Below are positions 44,997-55,800 of a stretch of 64,000 bases of DNA, in pieces. Numbering within the stretch: the first letter of the stretch is position 1; every line of letters begins with the position of its first letter. Position numbers and translations under genes: made by a program. Source of the DNA: Cladorhizidae sp. MBARI D1340-BT2 (lineage: Eukaryota; Porifera; Demospongiae; Poecilosclerida; Cladorhizidae); assembly GCA_028752905.1 (NCBI GenBank), contig JAQNBH010000014.1, positions 30,466,276 through 30,530,275 on the forward strand, in the 5' to 3' direction. Below the pieces are notes generated by a model. That model had not been told where the DNA came from and ran no database searches. It saw only the letters and a program-made list of their open reading frames with translations.

Positions 44997-46907
44997 ACGA
45001 AACTTACAGCTCGAGGTCATCTTGAGTAAGCCAACTTCATCACATGATCCACTAACATAGATGAAGCTCAGAGGTGTAACTGCTATATATGTCAGGCAGG
45101 AAGCAATAAAGACAACCACAAGTTCATATTACAATTATTTCAAGTTGAAACTACGATAACAAGAACTATGGCAACTGTTAAATGGAACTTTATAAGAAAC
45201 AGAACAGTAAACTGAATAAAAACACAGTGTATTATGTATGCATATTGTTTATGTCATGAGTCTACATGTACTAGTTATATCAGGTTTGGAGGCCGTGCTT
45301 AGCACATGGGTGGGGGGGGGAGGGGATTGGCATGCACACTCTCTCTCTGGATCGATGCTAGAATGGGATATATAGCTGTCTGGCCACACACACTCCCTCT
45401 CAACAATGGTCCCAATCCTATATACCAGGCAGTCATCAACATAAAATCAAGGAACAAGAGATTTTTTTCGTGGTTAGAATGTGACGCTCCATAAAATGAT
45501 CTCTACCATCCAATTATGATCATTCTATTCCTCAAATTAAAAAAAATATCAAGTTGACCAGCTGATTCCAAGGTACTTATGGAGCTACATGGTTTTAGTG
45601 GCAATCAGTCTTTCATGTAGGACTCCTTGTTATGGTAGGGAGAGTTGCAGACAAATTATGCTCATTTAAATAAAAAGGACAGGTCCTACACGATATGCTT
45701 ATGAGGTTAATGTTCAGTATGAGGGAGCTGCATGCATCAACATTATTAAACATTGAACTCCTCAAACCAATATTTGGTCATTTTGCAACATGGAGCTTCT
45801 GCGTACTGCACATTGGAGTTTCGATCATATTGGCATCTAATAGTTGTGCAAGACTTTTATTCCAACCACCAACTGACAACATGCAACTTCCTCTGCATTG
45901 TATACCTCATGGTAATCTAGCATTAGGCATAGTGCAGTTGTGTACAGTGTATGTATAATAGGTCTACTGTATGTGTACAGTGCATGTATAATAGGTCTAC
46001 TGTATGTGTACAGTGTACGTATAATATGTCTACTGTATGTGTACAGTAGACCTATTATACATACTACTGGGACAAAGCACAGGATGTCCGGCAGACTTCC
46101 AGCCACTCTAACCATGAGAAAGCCATCCCATGAGCCTGATATTTGCCATTCAATTTACCTATGTGCTTTGCCAACATGAATCTGTCCATTATTTAGCTCG
46201 GAAACTCAATTTTCCTTAGCGATGTCCATGGAGATGGTGAAACAGGGGTGAGCATCATAGCCATAGTAGAATCCATGGAAGGAAGACATCTTCCTCCATT
46301 GCCAGTCCAGCCACCCTCAACCTTTGCATGTCATCTAAAATGGTGGGTTGATCACGACTGAATTTTTGGGCTTCCACGGAAGGTGGTGAACACCAACAAA
46401 AAGTAATCATTCCACTTTCATGAAGTCACTCCACAAGCAGCTTTGACACAAAAAGATATCTGAAGATTCAGCATTAAATCCTCCTCGAGTACCCCCACCT
46501 CCATGGATTACACCCTTCCCTACCTCGTTAAAAGGCTGAATAATAATTATGGGTGTATTCACGATTATTTTCAAACATCATGGTAAAGGGTAATGGAACC
46601 AAAGTACTAGTTACATTCTTGTTTTCATCCCTTTGACAAGTGTGCTGTGCAAAACTTCGTGACTGATTTGACTTGGGGTGTGTGTAACTTTGCTTTGGTA
46701 ATACGAGTTTTAGTACCAAAGAAAGAACAAGATTATACTAATTGTTAAAGAGAGGACACCTACTTTTAGTTGATCATAATGTCCCCATCAATATAGAGAA
46801 TACATATATAATAACCTCCTCTGCAATGCAGTATCAATAAACGCCAAACACACAGGGAGAGATCATAGCAAGCTAATAATAATATATAAGCAGAACTAAA
46901 TGTGGAG
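44997..46907. other. No gene recognised; contains a ~29-bp repeat
   Basis: Around 45945-46045 about four copies of a ~29-bp unit (ATAATAGGTCTACTGTATGT plus GTACAGT) occur. The last one is partly inverted, making a hairpin-prone sequence. An ATATG-rich stretch and short open frames elsewhere give no recognisable gene. Confidence 0.4.
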
Positions 46908-48178
46908 TCACTTGGTGTGATACGTGCAGTCCAGCCATGGCTTGTGGTGGTCCACCTTCAGGGCCACTCTAAAGTACAGAGTGTCCTCCATGAGGTATTG
47001 AGTGTTGCTGGCTGGGTCATGGAAGAGCTTACTGTGAGGAATGAGCTCGGAAAAATCCCACTTATCACAAATGCTTTGCTTACTTATATTCATACTGTGG
47101 TGGTTGTAATTTGCTAACTGATTTAAAAGTTCAACAGTTACAGTTCTCAAAAATGGCCAGGATAGGTTGACATTGTAAGGTCCTTCTAATAGGTATGAAT
47201 AAACTGACACATGTGTGCCACTCCCATCACCGCTACTATTAGGGTCTACTACAATGCACATCTTGTCGCCACCAGGACTAATGTAGAATGGCTCTGAATG
47301 AAATGACTTGTTATTTTCTTTCTTCTCACTAAATCCTGATATTTTAAAAGTCATCGACTTCTCCATCGTCAGAGTGTAGGCATTCATCTGTAGCACAGAT
47401 GTGGTGGCCTCCAACTTCACTATCTTCTCAAGTGCCAAGCGGAGGTGAGATTTGTCATCTTCCTCGTGCTCTTTCATATCCATGCTCATCTTCTCCATGC
47501 TGCACCCGATGCTCACATACTTGCAAGCAAATACAGTGTAGCTGCAAACAGTTTCTATGTGTTTCTTGGTTAGTGCACGTTCCATGGTTAAGGTACACTC
47601 AGTGTTGGGGCAGGAAACAACCTTCTTGATGCACACACTATCATGCTCTTCTGTGATGCTAGCAAATGTACCCTTCTCTCCACAATGCTCACACTGGTAC
47701 TCTCTATTCAGACAACTTGTCTTTAGATGATCAGTTAGGTCCTTCCTTATCAGCTGTGAATCAACCTGGCACTTGTTGGGACAAGATACTAAAGTGAATT
47801 CACACTTAGTCACGTGATTACTTACCGGCCCAACAGTTCCCTCCCAGTCACAGCCCCTCTCAGCATTATAACATTTCACACGCAAATCTCTGATTTCACG
47901 CAGACCTAGATTATAGATATTATACATGAAATGTATAATATAAAAATCTATTAAGATGACACTGTCTCTTTGCTCAACTCACTTTTCCTGTCTTTAAAGT
48001 ACCGTGAGTTTCAAGCCCTGCAATTAGGACAACGCTTTTTCCCATGCTTCAGAAGGCATTCGCTACAAAATAGCTTGCCACAGACTTCATGCTATTTAGG
48101 ATCACTGGCTACTTCCAAACAGATTAAACACTTCAAACTATCATCTGGCTCGGTAAGAAACGTGTAGTTACCAGACAT
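46908..48178 (-). CDS. TRAF-like RING/zinc-finger/MATH gene, RING disrupted
   Basis: Two exons. Exon 1 (48178-47983, ATG at 48176-48178) encodes a RING finger beginning MSGNYTFLTEPDDSLKCLIC and reaching CPNC, but has in-frame stops: a TAG in place of the residue before HEVCGKLFC, and a TGA soon after CPNCRA. Exon 1 ends at GTGAGT in phase 1. The intron is 47982-47906, and exon 2 (47905-46908) joins in phase, entering at SLREIRDLRVKC. Exon 2 has TRAF-type zinc fingers (CEFTLVSCPNKC; CEHCGEKGTFASI; CPNTECTLTM; CKYVSIGC), a short helical segment (HLRLALEKIVKLEATTSVLQ) and a C-terminal MATH domain from MTFKISGFSEKKE to the end (~150 residues). Total length ~397 codons, typical for the family. Family members are cytoplasmic ubiquitin-ligase adaptors in receptor signalling. 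With a broken RING this copy is either a recent pseudogene or makes a RING-less protein from an internal ATG. A decayed paralogue lies at 40700-44885. Confidence 0.8.
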
Positions 48179-48500
48179 TTTGATTAGAATACGTGATGAG
48201 CGCGAGAACACTCTAAGTGGACGGCGTGGAGTGTGTAGGCCGGTGTCTTTATTCCCCCCCTCCCCCCTAAATTTATTCCCCATTGATTTATGTATCCCCC
48301 ACTTGCTGCTGCAGCTCCGCCCACCTGCTCGGACCGCTTAATTGCTAAGCTAAAGGTGTTGGTGTACAGAGAAGTTGGGAATATAGACGAAGCTTTGGAA
48401 ATGATGCTGATGCTTGGTGAGGCCTCCTTGTCCCCAAGTTATGTGGAGTGAGTGTAGTCAAATATATACTTCTGGATGAATGAGGTGATCAAGGCAAGAA
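48179..48500. other. Upstream region of the TRAF-like gene
   Basis: Contains a C/T-rich run (about 48253-48270) and no obvious TATA box. Promoter elements are not resolvable. No other gene is seen. Confidence 0.3.
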
Positions 48501-49690
48501 CATTTTTTTTAATTTTAATTTTTTTATTTTATTGAGCTCAGTAGCGAAAGCCTTACATACATGATAACAATAATAGGTAGAAGAATGATTCAAGTTAGGC
48601 ATAGACTTGTTTAATAAATCGTTCGAAGGAAGAGACGTAAGGACGAGGATCTAATGGAGGTTGGGAGTGAGTTCCAAAGAGCTGTGGCAGAGGGAATGAA
48701 GGTAGACTGCATGGATGCAGTGCGGGAGAATGGGATTATGATGTTCGATGGGTGGTATATATTGGTGAGAAGACATGAGTGTAGTAGGAGCCAATTGGAT
48801 TGAGTCTGGAGGAAAATGTATGTAATTGTTTATTATTTTGTAAATTAGAAGGAGCTTGGCCCGAGCACGTCTATTTGAGAGTGTAGGAAGCTTAAAGGTG
48901 GAGAGGTTGGATGCATTGTCAGAAGTCCATTGGCAAGTAGAGAGTGACAGTGCAAAGTGCTGAATGTGTTCTAAGGATTTTGAATTACAAGAAGAGGGAG
49001 GAGGTGACCACACAGAGGATTAAATGAGGGAGAACTAATGTTGTGTAAAGTTTAATTAGCATATGAGAGGATAGTGATGGTAAAAGTTGCGATAAATTAA
49101 TCCTATTATTTTCCTTGATTTAGTGTGTACTTTCCTCTAATTGCAGGTTCCAGGAGAGGTTACAGGTGAAAGTTACTCCTAAGTATGTAAATGAAGTGAC
49201 GAGATCAAGGGGAGTACTATTGAGGACTAATACAGTGGATTATGAGGATGCGATGGGTTTACGAGAGATCATGATGTACTACTCTTAATAGGGTTAATTA
49301 TTATATAGGAGATGGGAAGATAGCCATGATGATATAATGTCAATGTCTGATTGCACTGAATCTAAGGAAGAGGTTGAAGAGAATGGATGGGAGAGGAGGA
49401 TGTCATCTGCATAGAGAGTAAGTGTAGAAGATGTCGAGAGTGGGAGCTTTGCAATATCATTAATGTAAAGAACAAATAGAAGAGGACCAAGAATAGATCC
49501 TTGAGGTACTCCAGAGGATGCATGACATGAAGAAGAGAGAGCACCAGAGATAGCGACACTCTGTGACTGGGCCGTAAGATAGGAAGTGAGCCAACAGAGG
49601 AGGTGAGAAGGAATATTAAGCGAGGACAGAGTGTTTAAAAGAGAATTAAGAAGCTAAATCTGGGCAGATAGGCTTGATTCAGATGCAGAG
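48501..49690 (-). mobile_element. LINE 3' fragment (CR1/L2-like RT), 5'-truncated
   Basis: On the minus strand, near 49510-49420, the RT core reads GVPQGSILGPLLFVLYINDI and YADDILLSHP with the catalytic YADD, preceded by a PSHLLCWLTSYLTAQSQSV segment. The C-terminal RT region at 49013-48651 includes NRRARAKLLLIYKIINNYI and ends in the usual Trp-poor tail. The A-rich minus-strand end (T-rich on plus at 48507-48535) is the expected 3' tail. It lacks the endonuclease and RT N-terminus, fitting a 5'-truncated target-primed insertion. Several frameshifts and stops make it dead. Confidence 0.72.
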
Positions 49691-50379
49691 CATGACCACA
49701 GCTAGAGCGTACTTCTCTGGTACATCTGATGGCTGAATGAATTAGGAAGACGGAAAGGTAATGTCTTAGCCATGATAAAGTGAGCAATAAGGGATATCCT
49801 ACTTCTCCGTAAAAAGGACTAGTTACTTGTACAAAATAACATTCTCTTGAATTGCCAAATCACCAGTAGCAGCAGTGACTGGGATTTTGGATTCTGAACC
49901 ACTACAAGCAGGAAGATGGGTCAGAATAATTGTATTGTAGAAGTGAACAAAAAAGAACCCAATACATCTATTGTTTTTTCTTGAAATACTCTAGCTATTG
50001 TCCTATCCCTAGTTAGGGCCTAATACTTATACTGATCTGTACTTTGGTGTAATACTTGGATTGTGAGATGTGAAAGTAGCTGAGATTTGTAGTGTGCAAG
50101 GTTGAAGCAAGAGCCCACTGAGAATCCAGTTTAGAAAACCTAAAAGCAGCTTCACATCTCTGTAGCTAGATCATGTTGATTAATTTAGTAACTATGTCAG
50201 AATGAAACCCCAACAACAACCATTTCAGCTTATTGTCACTTGCGTGTTCAGCCACTTTTCTCATTTGAATATGCTGCCATTTTCTATAAACTGTGACATT
50301 ACATTCCGTTTAATAAGCCCATCTATTATAGGCAGGAGGCCTGTTTTTTATCGGTGAACTTACAGTGAATACATCATAC
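49691..50379. other. No gene recognised
   Basis: Nothing supported on either strand. Confidence 0.35.
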
Positions 50380-52155
50380 ACTGCCCCTATGCACCACGAC
50401 CAGTGCTGATGTGGCGGAGGCACTGGTCAGCTTCATCTCCAGATTCGTCATCCCTCGGGAAATTTTAACTGACCGATGGAGTAACTTTTGCAGCACACTA
50501 ATGGAAGAAATCTACCGGCTCTTGGGGATTCGACGTCAGCCTACCATCCAGCTAACGGAATGGTGGAGCAATACAATGCCACACTTAAGAGCGGCCTACG
50601 CAAGTATGTCAAGCAGTTTCGAGGTCAATGGCACAAAACGCTACCATACCTACTATTCGCCTTCCGAGAGATACCGCACAGCAGCACCGGATTCAGCCCA
50701 TTAGAACTGGTTTTTAGCAGAACCCCCGTAGTCCACTCGACGTCCTGAGTGAAGACTGGTCAGAACCCAAGGATGTCCCAGACAGTGTGGTCTCCTACTT
50801 ACTTACTGCACACATATAAACCATCTCAGACATGCAAAGGATATCGCCATAACCAACGAGCAAGACTCAAAAGACAGCATGAAGAAGTGGTTTGACGAGA
50901 AGGCCAAGGATAGACTCTTTGTACAGGATGACCTGATGCTAGTACTTCTCCCTACTTCCACCAACAAGTTGTTGGCAGAATGGTCAGGCCCCTTCCCCAT
51001 CATCGAGGTGCTCTCCCCTACCACCTACAGGATCCGTACTCACAGAGGTAAAAGAGGATTACAGATCTTTCATGTAAATATGCTCCATAGGTGGGAGTCG
51101 CCCTCGGCAGTGTGCCTGGTGGGGGTCTCATCCACTGAACCCATCCTCTCGCACGAGGAGATTCCCTCCTGGACTCCTCCATCCAACTCACAGTCCCTAC
51201 CCACCCTCAACTCCGAGCTCCAGGATGACCAGAACAGGGAGCTCGCTGAACTTGTCGCAGGCAATCAACAGATTTTCAGAGATCATCCAGGACTAACCAC
51301 CCTGGCTGAAATCCATATTGATACCGGTGAGTCACCACCTTGTAGTTTACCTCCTTACCGTATCCCACAGGCCAGACAGAAGCTGGTGAAAGAGGAGATA
51401 GCTACTCTGCTGCGGGTAGGACTGACAGCACAAGTCCTTGGGCATCACCAATTGTGCTGGTACCTAAGAAGGATGGGTCACTGCACTTCTGCGTAGACTA
51501 TCATAAACTCAATGCGGTGACCCGTCCTGACCCCTTCCCGATGCACAGGGTGGAAGATCTTCTGGCAGGAGCCCAGTTCATCTCGACAAATGACCTAACA
51601 AGGGGCTACTGGCAGGTGCCCGTAGCCGAAGGATCACGTATGTAGACAGCCTTCACCATACCCTTCGGCAAGTACGAGTTCACGGTCATGCCCTTTGGCC
51701 TGGTTGGAGCACCTGCCACATTCCAGAGGCTCATGAACAGTGATATTTTCATGTATGCTTGTGCTTATATGGATGATGTTGTCTTCAGTGCGTCATGGCC
51801 TGAACACATCAACCACCTCACCACCACCTTTACCCGGCTCAGAGACGCTGGGCTTACTCTGAAGGCCTCCAAGTGCTAGCTCAGAATGGCTTAGTGTGCC
51901 TACCTAGGATACCATGTTGGACGTGGCCGGGTCAAGCATGACGGGAAAATTACAGCTGTGAAGGACTTCCTACGGCCCAAGACCAAAAAAGATCTCCGAG
52001 CCTTTCTCAGATTATCTGGTACAATAGACGGTTTGTTCCCCATTATGCCACCTTGTCCACCCCACTCACTGATCTAACCAAAAAGGAACTCCCTGACAAG
52101 GTGAAGTGGGAAGATATCCATGAAACTTCATTTCATGTGGCCCTAAGTGAGTGTC
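50380..52155 (+). pseudogene. Ty3/gypsy fragment, INT-RT order
   Basis: 5'-truncated inside the integrase. 50411-50748 holds the core end (VIPREILTDRWSNFCS with the second catalytic Asp; STSAYHPANGMVEQYNATLK with the Glu), then FAFREIPHSSTGFSPLELVF. A frameshift follows, and 50879-51496 continues with MKKWFDEKAKDRLF, the GPF module (EWSGPFPIIEVLSPTTYRI, FHVNMLHRWESP), an acidic linker and the RT approach (HIDTGESPPCSLPPYRI). A frame change near 51430 leads to RT: LVPKKDGSLHFCVDYHKLNA, a TAG at 51643-51645, then MPFGLVGAPATFQRLM and YMDD. A TAG ends the 51688-51879 frame, and thumb/connection text continues to ~52155, where hAT sequence begins. Integrase precedes RT, as in the outer element at 22367. 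Dead copy. Confidence 0.78.
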
Positions 52156-52199
52156 TTGATGCCATCAGCCTGTGGATCCAACAAGGTATCATCAAATAT

Positions 52200-54215
52200 C
52201 TCAAAAAGCTGCATTCTGTTCATACTGGCTGATGAGTCGACAGATAAGCAATAACTGAGGAGCTTTCAATCTGCTTCAGATAGGTTGACAGTTCTGGTTC
52301 ACCAGTGGAACATTTCCTGGGACTTGTTTGCCTTTCTGCATGTGATGCTTCAATATTTGTTGCACTGAAAGCTTTCCTAGGCACTGATGCTTGGGAAACT
52401 GAGAGGACAGGGATATGATGGGGCTGCTACCTTCTCAGGCACGAAGAATTGAGTCCATATGCATATCCGCACACTGGCAGCACGAGCTTGTTTGTACATT
52501 GTAGGCACATGTTATGCAGCTGTGCTGTGTTTCAGCTGCTAGATGCCTGCCAAGTCTGAAGAAAGTCTTTGCAACACTGATGTCTGTTTGGAAGATGTTC
52601 CACTACCAAGAAGTTTTTTTTGCACTGAAGGAGATGTAGGCACTCAACAACCACCCCCAACTAAAGATGATCAAGCCAAGTGATACCCGCTGGCTGGCAC
52701 ATAACAGATCTGTAAGAGCAATCAGGTGCTCCTTGAGGCCACTGATAGATATGCTTGAGCACATCCACAAGAAGATACTGGAGAGTTAGAAGCACTTGGA
52801 CTGCTGAAGATTATAAAGTCATAAAACTTTGTGGCAACCATGATGATGTCTTGGCAGAGCCCTGCAGGCCAAGAAAGCAGACTTCACTCTTGTAGCCAGC
52901 CAGCTGACCATGTCCGGCACTACCTACAGCAGATAAGGAACATCCCAATGATCAGGAGTACCTATCCACAGTCCATGACACAGTAGCAGACTGTCAGGGA
53001 CCCTAACCCTGACTGAGGACACTCCATCCATAGCTGTGACAACTGAGTGCTTAAGTAGTGAGAACTCACATGATATAAGGAGGATGTGGTTAATTGTTTG
53101 TCAACCACCAGAAGCTATAGAGAATATACTAATGAGACCACATACCATTCAAACGATCTGATTGGCAGAACCTTGGAGACATAAGGCCACCCGAAATGCC
53201 CTTACAAGGTCATTTCAGGAATGCCCAGCCAGAGGCTGATGTGTGATGATGTCATCAGCTGGATAATTATGGACTGTGAAAAGAGTAGAGAGTTAGTCTA
53301 GGTAATACTAGAACTGAAGTTGTAAGTATGTATTGAGAACTGTATTGAGAACTGTACTTTTGAGTATTACTGAGTTGTATTATTGTGAAAGGACAGCACA
53401 CCTCGTTTGTGCCTTATTTACACCTATTCTCATAAGTTGCTAGCTAAGGGCTAGACGGTGTTTGACTAGGTCCAATACCAGGGAACACAGACATAAGAGT
53501 GTGTCTGATTTTGGCTCCAGGGTTAACTGTGATAGGAAGATTATAGTTGGGCTGGGGTGATGCGGCTGTCCTTACTACACTGAGCTAAATCAGCTAGCAT
53601 AGGGTAGAGTGTGGAAGTAGACATTCACAAAAGGAAGCTGACACAGACCTTGCAATTGGTGTTCTAGATCTGGAGGCAGCAGCAAGAGAGAGTTTCAATA
53701 AGAATGTGCTGCAGACAAACCTGGCAGAGGTCAGCAGGCAAATCAGGAAACGACAAAGATGCCTTGAGACTTTTGACTGCATCTTGACCTACAGAAATGC
53801 CCAACAGATGTCCACAACAGCACCAATATGGAGAATTGGAGAAGCTCCTAGAATTCTATGGGGAGACAACAGAGATTGAGTATAAGGGAGAAGTCTTCTA
53901 AACTCCGGCAGATGCTGATAAGCTGGAGACTGGAAAGCTTCCAAATTGGTCATCTTTGAGGAGATGAAGTGTTTGTCATTTAAGGAACTGAGAAGTGTGG
54001 CAAAGTGTGTGACCTTTGCCAACATCAAGATTCTGCTCTCCATAGTCACTTCCTGTGTCCACTGCAACTGTTGAGCAGTCCTTTAGTGACATGAAGCAGA
54101 TCAAGGATTGACTTTGTAATCGACTGCTTCCACCATCACTGTCCAAGCTGATGACCATAGCCATCGAAGGGTCACCACTCCCTGAAGTGGACTTGGATGC
54201 TGTGCTGGCTTTGTG
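52200..54215 (+). pseudogene. hAT transposase pseudogene
   Basis: In shifting frames, in order: LADESTDKQ (first catalytic acidic segment) near 52230; VEHFLGLVCLSACDAS near 52310; RGQGYDGAATFSG near 52400-52440; an LPSLKKVFATL region near 52550; then a SDTRWLAHNRSVRAI motif near 52680-52720 that carries the conserved RW. The 3' part, after the solo LTR, ends with the hAT dimerisation segment ATVEQSFSDMKQIKD near 54065-54110 and LLPPSLSKLMTIAIEGS. Many stops and frameshifts. Encoded a cut-and-paste transposase when intact. Confidence 0.68.
52992..53487. mobile_element. Solo LTR, 496 bp
   Basis: Starts TGTCAGGGAC and ends CCAGGGAACA (TG..CA, partly inverted ends). It is flanked by the 5-bp direct repeat CAGAC (52987-52991 and 53488-53492) and inserted within the hAT transposase pseudogene. 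There is no internal coding region. It resembles the product of LTR-LTR recombination. The orientation of the parent element is undetermined. Confidence 0.72.
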
Positions 54216-54594
54216 AAGGCAATGAAGCCAAGGAGACTGCTTTTGTTTCACTATTACATGTACTGTGAAGAAATTCCCTTCATTATTTTGAACTGAAAAT
54301 TAGAGTTAACAATAACTGTTGTTACTGTGTTGTGTGAACTTACTGTGTAACCAACCATTTGTCTTTTCTCTATATAAATACAACCAGTTACAATAATGCT
54401 GCACTACTAGTCCTTGTTAGCAGATCTCACCCCGATACTGTTAATGTCCATGCCTGTAAAATGAATTTCTACACAGTCAACTTGCATTTGAACTTTGGTA
54501 TCAGTGAAAATTAGTGGGGAGATATCCTCCCTCCCCCCCACAGATCCTGAGTAAGGGGGGGGTCCAACCCCCTCGACCCCTGGATGAAACCCTG

Positions 54595-54879
54595 CATCCC
54601 CCTTGCTAGAATCTCACCTGCCTCTTTGAAATGTAGAATTAGGTTAATAAATAATTATTTTAAACTAAGGTTAATGAAACAGACCACATCATGGTCAACT
54701 TAAACAGCTGTTCTTCTTCCCCTTCTGTTCCATATATCTACGATTGCTTCAAGATCACTCTTTCTCACTTTTGCCAGGTTTAGATGGCAATTTTGATAAG
54801 GTATGAAACACTGGAGTCACTCACGAAAAGTGTTCCCCTCTGTAATAATGCCAGGGGATATCTTACTGTTTCTTCACCC
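54595..54879. other. No gene recognised
   Basis: AT-rich spacer between hAT fragments. Confidence 0.3.
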
Positions 54880-54995
54880 TGTAATGTCTCCACAGATCTC
54901 CCTGTGCCATAGTGTCCAATGAGTGTGCTAAGAGACTTTTCTCAATAGGAGGACAAATATTAAGAGTCCATACATATCACTTCCCTTTGATCAAA
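54880..54995 (+). pseudogene. hAT C-terminal dimerisation fragment
   Basis: A short frame reads SNECAKRLFSIGGQILRVHT, the pattern of the hAT dimerisation motif (RLFS, then GGQIL). No other transposase sequence adjoins it on this strand. Confidence 0.45.
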
Positions 54996-55019
54996 GATTC
55001 TCAGTGCTGACAAAACATC

Positions 55020-55800
55020 GCAAAACGGCTTGAAAAGTTACTTTCAGTTAACTTATAAGCTAATTTTTCGTGGAATGTCATGAGGTCTGCCTGAGTAATT
55101 TTTATTCCTTCCAGGTTCTCACTTCCAGGTTCTCACTTTCATCCAAAAGCTCTATTACCCAATTTGCTGCTGGTACAACTGCGGTATCTAACATGTGAAG
55201 GGTTGCATCGACAAGACTGGATATGATGGACTAGTCCAAATGTTCTGTCTGGAGTGTTTTACTGAGTAGTTTGGGAAGTTTGTTGACAAGGCAAGAACAT
55301 CGCTGCCATTGTTGTCTGCTTACTGAGAGCATTGCTAAGTCCTAATTATACTGGCTCATGTGCACTAGCAACGATGTTATCTAGAGCAGTAACAATCACA
55401 GAATAGCTCACTTTTACTGCCTTTACACACTTCTCGTGAGCCAACCAGTGAGTATCAGAAGGCTGGATAATTTTCAATTCTTGCATATCAAGTGGATCTC
55501 TTTATTTAAAGGATTCTGTTCTCTTTGGGAAAAAACAGAAAATTTTCCACAGAGCCTTGAGTATTGTATGAACATGCTTTATTCCATTTAGGAATTAGCA
55601 GCTTGAACACAATCCAACTGTAACAAGAACAGGGCATGAGTTGCAGGAGACTTGATGTGTGTCTGAACTTCCAAAAATAGAAAGCATATCGGCTTAATTT
55701 CCGTACTTGCTGGAGTATGCAGTAGCAGCTCAAAGTCTTGCTCTCCATTTCAGGGGTGCAGATTTTTCCTGAATATAAGTTGCAGTGGCTCGACTGAATC
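55020..55800 (-). pseudogene. hAT (DUF4371/ZNF862-like) transposase fragment
   Basis: The minus strand, in shifting frames, carries LLHTPASTEIKPICFLFLEV near 55740-55680, then WLAHEKCVKAVKVSYSVIVT near 55450-55390 (the hAT RW-type segment) with ALDNIVASAHEP, ALSKQTTMAA near 55310, and SLVDATLHMLDTAVVPAANW near 55230-55150. At least four frame changes or stops. It is opposite in strand to the neighbouring hAT copy, so it is a separate insertion. Confidence 0.55.

Larger units (their letters stand above)
52156..54594 (+). mobile_element. hAT element (DUF4371/ZNF862-like), decayed
   Basis: The right end GGATGAAACCCTG (54582-54594), preceded by GGTCCAACCCCCTCGACCCC, has the appearance of a hAT terminal inverted repeat. 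The matching left end was not found and the left border abuts gypsy RT sequence, so it is probably truncated. It contains a transposase pseudogene and a solo LTR (52992-53487). Confidence 0.65.

Noticed and set aside
48092..48283. RING frame starting upstream of 48178 (MGNKFRGEGG)
   Set aside because: The in-frame ATG at 48178 begins the family-typical N-terminus; upstream codons are C/T-run derived.
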